22,504 nt of DNA from JAAOZN01 sp964421575 (lineage in GTDB: Archaea; Thermoproteota; Nitrososphaeria; Nitrososphaerales; JAAOZN01). Positions 8,723-15,795 of the stretch are shown here, piece by piece. How positions within the stretch are numbered: the stretch's first letter is position 1; every line of letters begins with the position of its first letter. The stretch is taken from contig CAYQXI010000013.1 of NCBI GenBank assembly GCA_964421575.1, positions 1 to 22,504 of the forward strand, read 5' to 3'. The translations under genes and the position numbers were made by a program. The notes below the pieces were generated by a model, which saw only the letters and a program-made list of their open reading frames with translations, was not told the DNA's origin and did not search any database.

Positions 8723-8904
8723 TCATTCTTGATCAGAAAGTTCGCAAGGGGCGATCTACTCTATAAGGTAGAAAACATCTTCTGGCTAGAATGATATGGC
8801 TTAGCGATAGACGATGGCTGAACCCAAGCTATCAGAAGTAACAGCTTACCTATTGGAAAGGGGGGCTAAAGTAGGGGTGTTGACTATTTTTATGCACCAT
8901 AAGG

Positions 8905-8911
8905 TATTTTA
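8905..8911 (+). promoter_or_regulatory. TATA-like box of trmO
   Basis: TATTTTA is centred 25 nt before GTG 8933 and 28 nt before ATG 8936, consistent with leaderless initiation. A second candidate, CTATTTTTATG (8884-8894), lies 20 nt further upstream. Confidence 0.45.
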
Positions 8912-8932
8912 TCAGCTAACATCTAACCACAT

Positions 8933-9367
8933 GTGATGAGGCAGCAAGCTAACCTTATTTTTATAGGGTATGTTGAAAGGGTTGAGGGGAATATATCGAG
9001 AATAAAGCTGAGGTCAGAGTTTTGCGAAGGTTTGGATAAGCTTGATAACTTTTCACACATTATTGTCTTGGGGTGGTTTCATCTAAAGGATACACCAAAA
9101 GATAGGCAGACGCTGCGTGTTGTGCCGAAGAGGCATCCAGGGGCTCCTGAGGTTGGCGTCTTCGCTTCTAGAAGCCCAAGTAGACCGAATCCGTTGGGGT
9201 TGTGTGTTGTGGAGCTCGTGGGGATAGAAGGGTGTACGCTTGTAGTCAAAGGGTTGGATTTTGTAGAAGGGACTCCTATAGTGGATATAAAACCATACAT
9301 ACCGAGGGCTGATTGCATAGTCGGCGCTAAAGCGCCGGAGTGGACTGCAGTCGGCCCACCTACTTAG
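8933..9367 (+). CDS. trmO: TrmO, tRNA t6A37 N6-methyltransferase (UPF0066/VirR-like)
   Basis: A 144-residue single-domain TrmO. The enzyme uses SAM to methylate the N6 of threonylcarbamoyladenosine-37 to m6t6A in ANN-decoding tRNAs. The family signature GVFASRSPSRPNPLGL spans 75-90, and the second motif DFVEGTPIVDIKPYIP spans 109-124. It lacks the C-terminal extension of bacterial TsaA/YaeB, as usual in archaea. The start is GTG 8933 or the adjacent ATG 8936. Other anticodon-loop modification genes, tiaS and a methylthiotransferase, lie within 7 kb. Confidence 0.9.
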   Translation: MMRQQANLIFIGYVERVEGNISRIKLRSEFCEGLDKLDNFSHIIVLGWFHLKDTPKDRQTLRVVPKRHPGAPEVGVFASRSPSRPNPLGLCVVELVGIEGCTLVVKGLDFVEGTPIVDIKPYIPRADCIVGAKAPEWTAVGPPT

Positions 9368-9405
9368 CATAAAATATATTAGACTTACACGAAGGAAATA
9401 AGCGA

Positions 9406-10161
9406 TTGATGTTGAGCGAAGAGATGAAGATAGTTGAAAAAGATGGTGTGAAGATTAGCAACCCTGTGGTGATTGAGGGTTTACCCGACATAGGGTTAGT
9501 AGGAACCATAGCGGCAACTCATATGGTTGAAACACTTGGTTTAGAGGAGGTTGCACACTTTGAGTCAAATCTCTTCCCACCTATTATGGTTATGCATAAG
9601 GGTGTGCTAACAGATCCGGTTAGGATTCTTGGTAACGAAAAGCTGCTTGTTGTCACATCCGAGATAGCCATCCCTCCTCTTGCTATCTACCCTTTGGCGA
9701 ATGTGTTGGTTGATTGGTTAAGCGCTAAAGGTGCTAGGCTGGTGGTTTCACTCACCGGCTTTCCGGAGCAGAATAGGCTCGAGATCGATAAGCCTCTAGT
9801 GTTTGGTGTGGGTAATATGGAGCAGAGCATGAATCTGCTGAAGGAGAAGGGGGTTGAGGTGATGACTGAAGGGTTTATAGCTGGTATATACGCTCTTATA
9901 ATGAAGTATTGTATGGTTAAGAAAATCCCAGCTATAACGTTGATGGCTCAAGCCTTCCCTAACTACCCTGATCCGGGTGCTGCTGCTTCGGTTCTCCAAG
10001 TGTTGAACAATATGTTAGGGTTGAATGTTTCTGTTGACTCCTTGCTCGAGAAGGCTGATGAAATAAAGATTAAAGGGAGGGATCTTATGAGGCAGACTAG
10101 GAGCTCGCTAGAGCGTGTTGGGAAGATGAGTGAGCAAGAGATTCCTTTAATGTATAGGTGA
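9406..10161 (+). CDS. PAC2-family proteasome assembly chaperone (PbaB-like)
   Basis: A 251-residue PAC2/COG2047-family protein. Characterised archaeal members (PbaA/PbaB) assist alpha-ring assembly of the 20S proteasome. The opening PVVIEGLPDIGLVGTIAATHMVETL, the NLFPPIMV strand, and the YALIMKYC ... AITLMAQAFPNYPDPGAAASVL block are characteristic of the family. The C-terminal 50 residues are helical and charged, ending in a basic hydrophobic tail (PLMYR). Some archaeal PbaB tails carry an HbYX proteasome-docking motif; here the final residues Leu-Met-Tyr-Arg put Tyr next to last, with hydrophobic Met before it, resembling that motif. The start is ATG 9409 or TTG 9406. A TATA-like AAAATATATT lies at 9371-9380. 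The sHSP gene follows after 4-16 nt, so both may form a protein-quality operon. Confidence 0.85.
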   Translation: MMLSEEMKIVEKDGVKISNPVVIEGLPDIGLVGTIAATHMVETLGLEEVAHFESNLFPPIMVMHKGVLTDPVRILGNEKLLVVTSEIAIPPLAIYPLANVLVDWLSAKGARLVVSLTGFPEQNRLEIDKPLVFGVGNMEQSMNLLKEKGVEVMTEGFIAGIYALIMKYCMVKKIPAITLMAQAFPNYPDPGAAASVLQVLNNMLGLNVSVDSLLEKADEIKIKGRDLMRQTRSSLERVGKMSEQEIPLMYR

Positions 10162-10168
10162 GGAGGTG
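10161..10168 (+). promoter_or_regulatory. Shine-Dalgarno sequence AGGAGGTG deciding the sHSP start
   Basis: This 8-base match to the 16S rRNA 3' end overlaps the stop of the PAC2 gene. It lies 9 nt before TTG 10178 but overlaps GTG 10166, so it supports TTG 10178 as the real start of the small heat-shock protein. Confidence 0.7.
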
Positions 10169-10177
10169 CGGAAGAAG

Positions 10178-10594
10178 TTGTCTGAGCGTAGAAGTATATG
10201 GGGTTGGATTGAGGATCTAATAGCTGAGGTTGAGGGTGCTATAGCCAGACCCTCTTGGAGCTCCGTAGATAGATGCCTCGAACCTCTTGTTGAGATTGAG
10301 AACCGAGAGAACGAGATTATAGTAACAGTAGACCTTCCTTGTGTTGATAAGAAAGAGGATATAAGCCTAGAGGTCTCAGAGGACACCCTTGAAATAAAGG
10401 CTACGCTGAAGAAGGCTATAAGATGGGAGAGGTGGGGAGCGGTTCAGAAGAACATCGAGTTTACAGCATTTAGGAAGGTGGTTACGCTCCCTGAGAAGGT
10501 CAAGCCAGAAGAAGCTACAGCGGTATTTAAGCGTGGTGTGTTGAAGGTAAGGTTGCCCAAAGCGCGCCGAAAATTCACCCTAAAGATCTCCTAG
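10178..10594 (+). CDS. Small heat-shock protein (Hsp20/alpha-crystallin family)
   Basis: About 138 residues from TTG 10178 (142 if the GTG at 10166 is used). The alpha-crystallin domain begins at IENRENEIIVTVDLPCV and ends with the conserved AVFKRGVLKVRLPKA, equivalent to the canonical FxNGVLxVxLPK edge. sHSPs form oligomers that hold unfolded proteins in a refoldable state. The AGGAGGTG at 10161-10168 has a good 9-nt spacing only to the TTG. It follows the proteasome-assembly gene closely, suggesting one protein-quality transcript. The short basic tail (KARRKFTLKIS) lacks an obvious IxI oligomerisation motif. Its 3' end overlaps tiaS by 15 bp on the opposite strand. Confidence 0.88.
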   Translation: MSERRSIWGWIEDLIAEVEGAIARPSWSSVDRCLEPLVEIENRENEIIVTVDLPCVDKKEDISLEVSEDTLEIKATLKKAIRWERWGAVQKNIEFTAFRKVVTLPEKVKPEEATAVFKRGVLKVRLPKARRKFTLKIS

Positions 10595-11905
10595 ATCAGA
10601 AAACCAGTACCATTTACTAATCATCTTACCGTCCCAACCATGCTTCTCTAAACCCCATCTTTGCAGAGGCTTGGTTAGATGTCTATGTGCTCTTGGCGGT
10701 GGTAGGTAAACACCTTCTTTGAGGCTTCTGGGCACCTCAATAAATTCGGTAGCCCTCTTCTTTGAACCGCATTTTCTGCATTCATAGTAGCCTCCACTAC
10801 CCTTCGACTTCATAGGTTTTTTGCAGAGATCGCAGATAGGCTTCTTAGGCAGCAGAACCTTCTTCAGCTGAATGATCTTAAGGTACTCGACATTCAAGAC
10901 CTTCGGATGTTTTGCTGTCGCCCTCCTAACTCCGCCGCCCACTTCTATAAGGTCGCCTTCAACGAGCTGCTGAAAGATCTTTCTAAATGGTCCTGTCGGC
11001 TCATAGACCGCGCACTTTATGGGGATAGATTGGGCTTCTATGGTTATGAAGAGGTGTCCACCCCTTTCAATTGCCGCTCTACTAGATACAATACCCCTAA
11101 CATACCCCGAATCATATGCTTTCAAAGACTTTGGGTTGAGCTCGTTCATCAGATGCTGAGCTGTGCCTTGGTTGGTTCTGAAGATGACCCATCGGTCTAT
11201 TGGTTCATTTAGCTTCAGAAGGCTTAGTGCCTCTATGAGCACTTCTGGTGCCTCGCCTCTTATACCAAAATAGACTGGGTCTGGGCCGTGTGGTGTTATC
11301 AAGATTCTTCCCGTTTCTGGATCATAGTTGTTGAATACCGCTTTACCAAGCTGCTTATCCATGGTGTAGACTGATGTTGAATCTATTCCCCTTGGTTTCC
11401 CCCAATACTCTGGTCTTCTGTAGGCGAGGAGCTCGTATGTGTGGTCGCCATCCAACCTATTACCAACCGCTGCTAAGGCTCCTTTGAGTCCAGATCCTTT
11501 ACCCCAAAGTTTTACGTAGGCGCCCGCCTTCTTGCACAAGCTTCTCGCTTCACTCATAGCGACTATGGTATGCAGCGCCTTCTCAGCGAACTGTTTAAGA
11601 TGCCCCACCTCCTCATCTGAAACTAAGATTACAGCGGCATCGATGTGTGTAGAGAGGGTTGCTTGTACCGATCTACAGACCGCTTGGAACACAGCCTCGG
11701 GTTTCTCTGCTTCTAGGGTTAATGCTACAGCGCCGTTACCACGGGTCTTCCAAGGTATATTTGGGTTCAGCCTTATGAGCTTAGGATAATCCAAGAATCT
11801 TGCTAGATTTTCCTTTATGATCTGCTTTGCCGCCTCGGTAGCGGTATAGGTTGTGCAGCCGCCAGTCTTGGAATCTGTGTCATCTAACCCGATGTGGATG
11901 ATCAT
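10580..11905 (-). CDS. tiaS: tRNA(Ile2) 2-agmatinylcytidine synthetase TiaS
   Basis: A 441-residue TiaS, the archaeal enzyme that uses ATP and agmatine to convert C34 of the CAU-anticodon tRNA-Ile into agmatidine, so it reads AUA. The N-terminus HIGLDDTDSKTGGCTTY (4-20) is the hallmark. A kinase-like and ferredoxin-like core is followed by an OB-fold segment (about 268-300, SGYVRGIVSS) and a zinc ribbon with Cys358, Cys361, Cys376 and Cys379. Length matches the family. The start is ATG at 11905. The gene converges on the sHSP gene with a 15-bp 3' overlap and lies 72 nt downstream of the membrane-protein gene on the same strand; cotranscription is possible. Confidence 0.96.
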   Translation of the reverse strand: MIIHIGLDDTDSKTGGCTTYTATEAAKQIIKENLARFLDYPKLIRLNPNIPWKTRGNGAVALTLEAEKPEAVFQAVCRSVQATLSTHIDAAVILVSDEEVGHLKQFAEKALHTIVAMSEARSLCKKAGAYVKLWGKGSGLKGALAAVGNRLDGDHTYELLAYRRPEYWGKPRGIDSTSVYTMDKQLGKAVFNNYDPETGRILITPHGPDPVYFGIRGEAPEVLIEALSLLKLNEPIDRWVIFRTNQGTAQHLMNELNPKSLKAYDSGYVRGIVSSRAAIERGGHLFITIEAQSIPIKCAVYEPTGPFRKIFQQLVEGDLIEVGGGVRRATAKHPKVLNVEYLKIIQLKKVLLPKKPICDLCKKPMKSKGSGGYYECRKCGSKKRATEFIEVPRSLKEGVYLPPPRAHRHLTKPLQRWGLEKHGWDGKMISKWYWFSDLGDL

Positions 11906-11977
11906 CTTAACCAGCGTAAATTAATCGGAGAATGTCTTTGTTCAATTGGCTAAAAACTTTCTCCAAGGGCATTACGT

Positions 11978-13591
11978 TTAACTCATTTCATCCAAGAGAT
12001 CTCTGATCGTTGAAGCCAGCTTTCTTAGGCTGCTGCTTTTATCTGAGAGAACCTTCTGGAAAGCCTCTCGCTTCAACTTACCCGACAGATAGTTTCTATA
12101 TGCGGCTAACAACTCTGTAAGGGTACGCTCATACGCTTTATCTAGCGATGTGAACTCAGTAAGCATCTCTTCAGTCTTTGGGTCAAGGGTTAACTTACTC
12201 CTTATTTGAGAAGCCTTTAGAGAGGTTTTAGCTCTGATCTCCTTTATCTGTTGGGCAAATAGGTCTATCTTCTGAATCTGCAGACGCTCGAGGCGCTCAG
12301 CGGCTAATTCATCGGCTATGGTTTCTTGAGAGTTAAGCGCGTTTTCATACAACTTTATTAACTCCAGTAACGGGTGTTCTTTTGCTTCTTTTCTAGAGGC
12401 CACGTAGGCTGAGAGCGCTATAAAGGAGGCTAGGAAGATCAAGGTTGCTGCTGGGAAAGCGTAGGCTGATGCCCACGCAGCACCGAAGCGCACAGATACA
12501 TTAATTTCCTTGTTAGATAGTGGACTGCTGTAGCTTAAATCAAGAAGCGTGGGTCCTTCCACTTTACAACCTTGCGGTGCATCTATAATTAGATAGTATT
12601 TCGTTACTAGAGCATCTATTAGCGGCTTCTGCGGTATCTTTAGGGTTATGGTGTTGTCTGATACCGTTGCTCTTTCTGGTAGCGTGTAGCTGATTGTGAA
12701 CGTTATCCTCTCCCCAGCCTTAAGATTACCCTTGATCAGACTATAGAGGTCTAGTGAACCGCCTATTATAGGGATCACCTTCTGATCTCTCAAAGGTATA
12801 TCTCCTCTAAGCAAGGTTACTGAGGACAAGCCTTTATCTGAAACCTTCAGATAGGAGAGTGTACCGCTCCCCTTGTTCACTAAAGTGAGCGTATCGAAGA
12901 TGGTCACTTCAGTAGGTGACGTGATCTTGACAACCCTTTCCTCCCTCTCAACCTTGAGAACCGTAAGAGAGTAGTCAGTTCCATTTATCAAAAGTTTTGC
13001 GGTTCGCGGCTCGGCTGTAGGTTGGATATCCTTCAGCTCTGCAGACCATACGCTGCCGCCTTCACTCAGCTTAAACTCTTCTGGAGCATTCACTAGGTTT
13101 ATATCGGTTGGGAAAGAAACCGTTACCACAGCCTCCGCCAGTTGAGTGTCTGGTGAAGAGGGCAGAGGTAATATCATCTCATACATATTTTCACCAACGG
13201 GTTTAAGGAGGTCGCCAAGCACCGCTCGAAGGGTAATCGTAAGATTTGAGGATGCTGCTATCATGAGGTTTGCACCTATCCTCGATGAACTTAGATTGCC
13301 TAACCGCTCTACTTTCACCGAATCCTCGCTAAGAGGAGGCTGCACTTGGAGGTCTATTGTGGTAGTTGGATAGGTGAGGGTTAACGTTGGCAGTCGTAAA
13401 GGATTAGGTGAGGTATTGACGAAGGTAAGGGTGTCGTTAAGTAGAAGGTAACCATAGCTGTTTAATATGATGTCACGCTTCACATAAACCAGAGGCTGTT
13501 GGTCTGCAGCCTCCACACTTAGAGGTAGAGTTAACGCACAAAGAAGTATGAGCGGCATTAAAAGACATATCTTCTTAGCCAACTTCTTCAC
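11978..13591 (-). CDS. Secreted single-span membrane protein with coiled-coil tail; ribophorin I (OST1)-like layout
   Basis: A 537-residue protein. Visible in sequence: a signal peptide at 1-28 (KKICLLMPLILLCALTLP, cleavage near VEA-AD); about 340 residues of beta-rich extracytoplasmic sequence with several N-x-S/T sequons; one membrane span at about 373-397; and a 135-residue cytoplasmic helical/coiled-coil tail. This is the architecture of eukaryotic ribophorin I. From memory of human RPN1, local likenesses include VKRDIILNSYGY (37-48) against its VKRTVDLSSHLA, and SGKLKREAFQ (503-512) against its AGKLKKDTYI near the C-terminus. Ribophorin I is a subunit of the oligosaccharyltransferase complex, and homologues are reported in Asgard archaea. 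That identity here is inference; a generic surface protein is the alternative. The start is GTG 13591 with a TATA box 22-24 nt upstream. Confidence 0.85.
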   Translation of the reverse strand: MKKLAKKICLLMPLILLCALTLPLSVEAADQQPLVYVKRDIILNSYGYLLLNDTLTFVNTSPNPLRLPTLTLTYPTTTIDLQVQPPLSEDSVKVERLGNLSSSRIGANLMIAASSNLTITLRAVLGDLLKPVGENMYEMILPLPSSPDTQLAEAVVTVSFPTDINLVNAPEEFKLSEGGSVWSAELKDIQPTAEPRTAKLLINGTDYSLTVLKVEREERVVKITSPTEVTIFDTLTLVNKGSGTLSYLKVSDKGLSSVTLLRGDIPLRDQKVIPIIGGSLDLYSLIKGNLKAGERITFTISYTLPERATVSDNTITLKIPQKPLIDALVTKYYLIIDAPQGCKVEGPTLLDLSYSSPLSNKEINVSVRFGAAWASAYAFPAATLIFLASFIALSAYVASRKEAKEHPLLELIKLYENALNSQETIADELAAERLERLQIQKIDLFAQQIKEIRAKTSLKASQIRSKLTLDPKTEEMLTEFTSLDKAYERTLTELLAAYRNYLSGKLKREAFQKVLSDKSSSLRKLASTIRDLLDEMS

Positions 13592-13605
13592 ATAGAGCTT
13601 TGGAG

Positions 13606-13618
13606 AATATATTTTTAA
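13606..13618 (-). promoter_or_regulatory. TATA box of the ribophorin-like gene
   Basis: The minus strand reads TTAAAAATATATT, centred 22-24 nt before the GTG at 13591, a near-leaderless archaeal arrangement. Confidence 0.5.
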
Positions 13619-13720
13619 CCGTTTACTCCGCAGCCGAACTGAGGAATCTTTAGTAGAAGCAGATCGCAGCGACCAACAAATACCATAAGGCTTAGGTCAA
13701 GCTAGTTAGAGTTAAATAGA

Positions 13721-14029
13721 GTGATGGAGAAGTGGTTGAGCGTGAATACGTTCCTTAAAGATCTGATTGAGCACGTTCAGAAAGTTAGAGACCCTGAGAC
13801 GAATCGCCCCCTATCTGAATCTAACATAATTTTGGAGGTAAGCCGTGTAGACGAAGAAACCATTCGAGTAGTTTATTCTCCCTTCTCACCAGCAAGCCCT
13901 GTTGCGGTAGATTTAGGTAAGAGGATACGGGAAGCAGTTTCTGAAGCGGCACCAAACTACAAGATTCAAGTCGTCTGTAAAGGTCACCTCTTAGATGATT
14001 TAGTAAATAGGCTTCTTGAGCAAGCTTAA
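13721..14029 (+). CDS. MIP18/DUF59-like small protein (possible iron-sulfur assembly factor)
   Basis: A 102-residue protein (100 from the ATG at 13724). The block VRDPETNRPLSESNIILEVSRVDEETIRVVYSP resembles the DPE-x-G-x-P opening and paired strands of MIP18/DUF59 proteins, which help build or transfer Fe-S clusters. The family's usual cysteine in the sPgCP loop is absent here (SPASPVAV), so a direct cluster-holding role is doubtful; Cys86 lies elsewhere. It is 42 nt upstream of a MoaD-like gene and then a [4Fe-4S] methylthiotransferase on the same strand, which fits an Fe-S or sulfur-supply context. Family assignment is moderate; existence of the gene is likely. Confidence 0.75.
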   Translation: MMEKWLSVNTFLKDLIEHVQKVRDPETNRPLSESNIILEVSRVDEETIRVVYSPFSPASPVAVDLGKRIREAVSEAAPNYKIQVVCKGHLLDDLVNRLLEQA

Positions 14030-14071
14030 CCTAAATTCTTTTATTACGGCAATAAGGTAGCCTTAAGTAAG

Positions 14072-14377
14072 ATGACCAGCGAACAGAAGACCATAATCAC
14101 CACCAAGTACTTTGCAGCCTTACGGGAGATTATTGGTAAGAGAGAAGAAGCCTTCGAATTCGACGGAGAGGTTAATGCAAAAAAGTTCTTGGAGGCGCTG
14201 GTGGCTCGCTACGGAGAGAAGGTTGCCGAATTCCTACTTGACCAAAAGGGAACTTTAAGAGATAGTCTAGTTATGCTAGTCAACGGCACCGCTGTGGACA
14301 CCTCGGACCTAACCTCTTTGAAGCTTAAAAACGGAGATCTGGTGGTAATCCTACCACCGATAGGCGGCGGGCTGTGA
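14072..14377 (+). CDS. MoaD/ThiS-like beta-grasp protein ending in -GGGL
   Basis: A 101-residue ubiquitin-fold protein. The family fits TKYFAALREIIGKREEAFEF (11-30) and the closing LVMLVNGTAV ... LKNGDLVVILPPIGGGL. MoaD, ThiS and archaeal SAMPs are adenylated on a C-terminal Gly-Gly and then carry sulfur as a thiocarboxylate or modify proteins. Here the chain ends Gly98-Gly99-Gly100-Leu101, one residue past the usual diglycine, so activation would need removal of Leu101 or tolerance of it. It overlaps the methylthiotransferase start (GTGA, 14374-14377), indicating coupled translation with a sulfur-inserting tRNA enzyme. MoaD for molybdopterin is the alternative; no moa genes are visible nearby. 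Confidence 0.88.
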   Translation: MTSEQKTIITTKYFAALREIIGKREEAFEFDGEVNAKKFLEALVARYGEKVAEFLLDQKGTLRDSLVMLVNGTAVDTSDLTSLKLKNGDLVVILPPIGGGL

Positions 14378-15663
14378 CACAGGCGAGAGCACAGACCAAG
14401 GTTTACATAGAGCCGTATGGATGCAGCGCGAATCTAGCCGATGCTGAGATCATAGCTGGTCTGCTCCTCGACGCAGGCTACACCATAACTCAATCACCCT
14501 CTGAGGCAGATCTCAATATTATAGTTACCTGCACCGTCAAAGATCCGACCTATCACAGGATGGTGACGAGGCTGAAGGCGCTTACAGCGCTAGGTAAGCC
14601 TATGATAGTCGCAGGATGCATGCCCAAAACCTCAAAAGAGACAATACTGCACATAAACCAAAGAGCCTCATTACTAGGGCCTAACTCCATCGATAGAGTA
14701 AGAGAGGTTGCTGAGAGAACTCTCAAAGGTGAAAGGGTAGAGGAGCTCACCGAAACATACAACAAGCTTCTTCAACCAAGGTTGCTTCGAAACCCTGTTG
14801 TAGGCGTGGTGCAGATCGCATCCGGATGCCTCTCCGCTTGCTCATTCTGCCAAGTTAAGATAGCAAGAGGGAGGCTCAAGAGCTTCGATGAAGCACTCAT
14901 CTTAGAAGAAATCGTTAGACTTGTTAAGCGTGGCTGCAGAGAAATCTGGCTTACTTCACAAGACAACGGTTGCTACGGGAAGGATAGGGGCTCCTCTCTA
15001 GCAGATCTGCTCGATAAGATCGCTAAGCTCGATGGCTGCTTTAAAGTTAGGGTCGGTATGATGAACCCCACGCATATAATCGATGATATCTTTAGAATAG
15101 TTGATGTGCTTCGAGAAGAGAGGTTCTTTAAGTTTCTACATATACCCATGCAGAGCGGTTGTAACGACGTATTATCCCATATGAAGAGGGGATACACAAG
15201 GGACGACTTCATAAGGATAGTGAACGAAGCTAGGCGAATGATACCAGCGGTAACCTTAAGCACGGATGTGATCGTAGGCTATCCGACAGAAAGAGAAGAG
15301 TGCTTTAAGGAAACCATGTCTCTGCTTCAGCAAGTAAAACCAGATGTTGTAAATATTTCACGCTTTAGCCCAAGACCAGGAACACGAGCCGCCCTCTTAC
15401 CTCAGCTCCCGCCGAGTGTGGTTAAACAGCGCTCAGCAACCCTACACAACTTAGTAAAATTAATCAGCCTAGAGAGGAACAGGTGCTGGCTCGGCTGGAG
15501 AGGCGAAGCTCTTGTAGATGAGGGGGTTAAAGGAGCCAAAGTAGCCAGAAACCCCTATTATAAGCCGATTCTACTCTATGATGGTGTTGAGTTAGGTTCC
15601 TATGTGGAAGTTGAAGTCAAGAATGTAACAGCAGCCTGCTTACGTGGTGTGCTCTGTCAATAA
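14374..15663 (+). CDS. Radical-SAM tRNA methylthiotransferase (e-MtaB/CDKAL1-like)
   Basis: A 429-residue methylthiotransferase that adds a 2-methylthio group to t6A37 of tRNA, using SAM and two [4Fe-4S] clusters. The N-terminal UPF0004 domain has Cys17, Cys53 and Cys82 for the auxiliary cluster. The radical-SAM motif CLSACSFC supplies Cys152, Cys156 and Cys159. PMQSGCNDVL, STDVIVGYPTE and SRFSPRPGT are typical downstream motifs, and the last 60 residues form a TRAM-like RNA-binding region. The start GTG 14374 lies within the stop of the MoaD-like gene. TrmO, which methylates the same t6A37 nucleoside at N6, is encoded 5 kb away. The archaeal/eukaryotic e-MtaB subgroup is preferred over MiaB because archaea lack i6A and by motif style. 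Confidence 0.93.
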   Translation: MTQARAQTKVYIEPYGCSANLADAEIIAGLLLDAGYTITQSPSEADLNIIVTCTVKDPTYHRMVTRLKALTALGKPMIVAGCMPKTSKETILHINQRASLLGPNSIDRVREVAERTLKGERVEELTETYNKLLQPRLLRNPVVGVVQIASGCLSACSFCQVKIARGRLKSFDEALILEEIVRLVKRGCREIWLTSQDNGCYGKDRGSSLADLLDKIAKLDGCFKVRVGMMNPTHIIDDIFRIVDVLREERFFKFLHIPMQSGCNDVLSHMKRGYTRDDFIRIVNEARRMIPAVTLSTDVIVGYPTEREECFKETMSLLQQVKPDVVNISRFSPRPGTRAALLPQLPPSVVKQRSATLHNLVKLISLERNRCWLGWRGEALVDEGVKGAKVARNPYYKPILLYDGVELGSYVEVEVKNVTAACLRGVLCQ

Positions 15664-15795
15664 TAGGTGACAAAAGGTCTAAACCTCTTAAGAAGTAGAC
15701 GATTATAGGAAATCTTGGTAATGCTCTGTGATCGAGGCTTGAGTAGAGGACATACTCTAACCTTAAAACACTTTATTTTTGATGAAGCTTCAAAC

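Noticed and set aside
8723..8900. Non-coding gene between treT and trmO
   Set aside because: I saw no ORF, no stable long stem and no RNA-family signature; it is accounted for as two back-to-back promoters plus spacer.
8933..9012. GTGATGA (C box) followed by CTGA (D box), suggesting a C/D guide RNA
   Set aside because: The GTGATGA is the tandem start codons of trmO, spacing to the CTGA is about 70 nt, and no terminal stem or internal D'/C' boxes fit.
10166..10177. GTG 10166 as start of the small heat-shock protein
   Set aside because: It lies inside the AGGAGGTG Shine-Dalgarno sequence, leaving no spacing for ribosome binding.
13721..14377. Molybdopterin synthesis operon
   Set aside because: Only a MoaD-like fold is present; no moaA, moaC, moaE or moeA gene is nearby and the translational coupling is to a tRNA methylthiotransferase.
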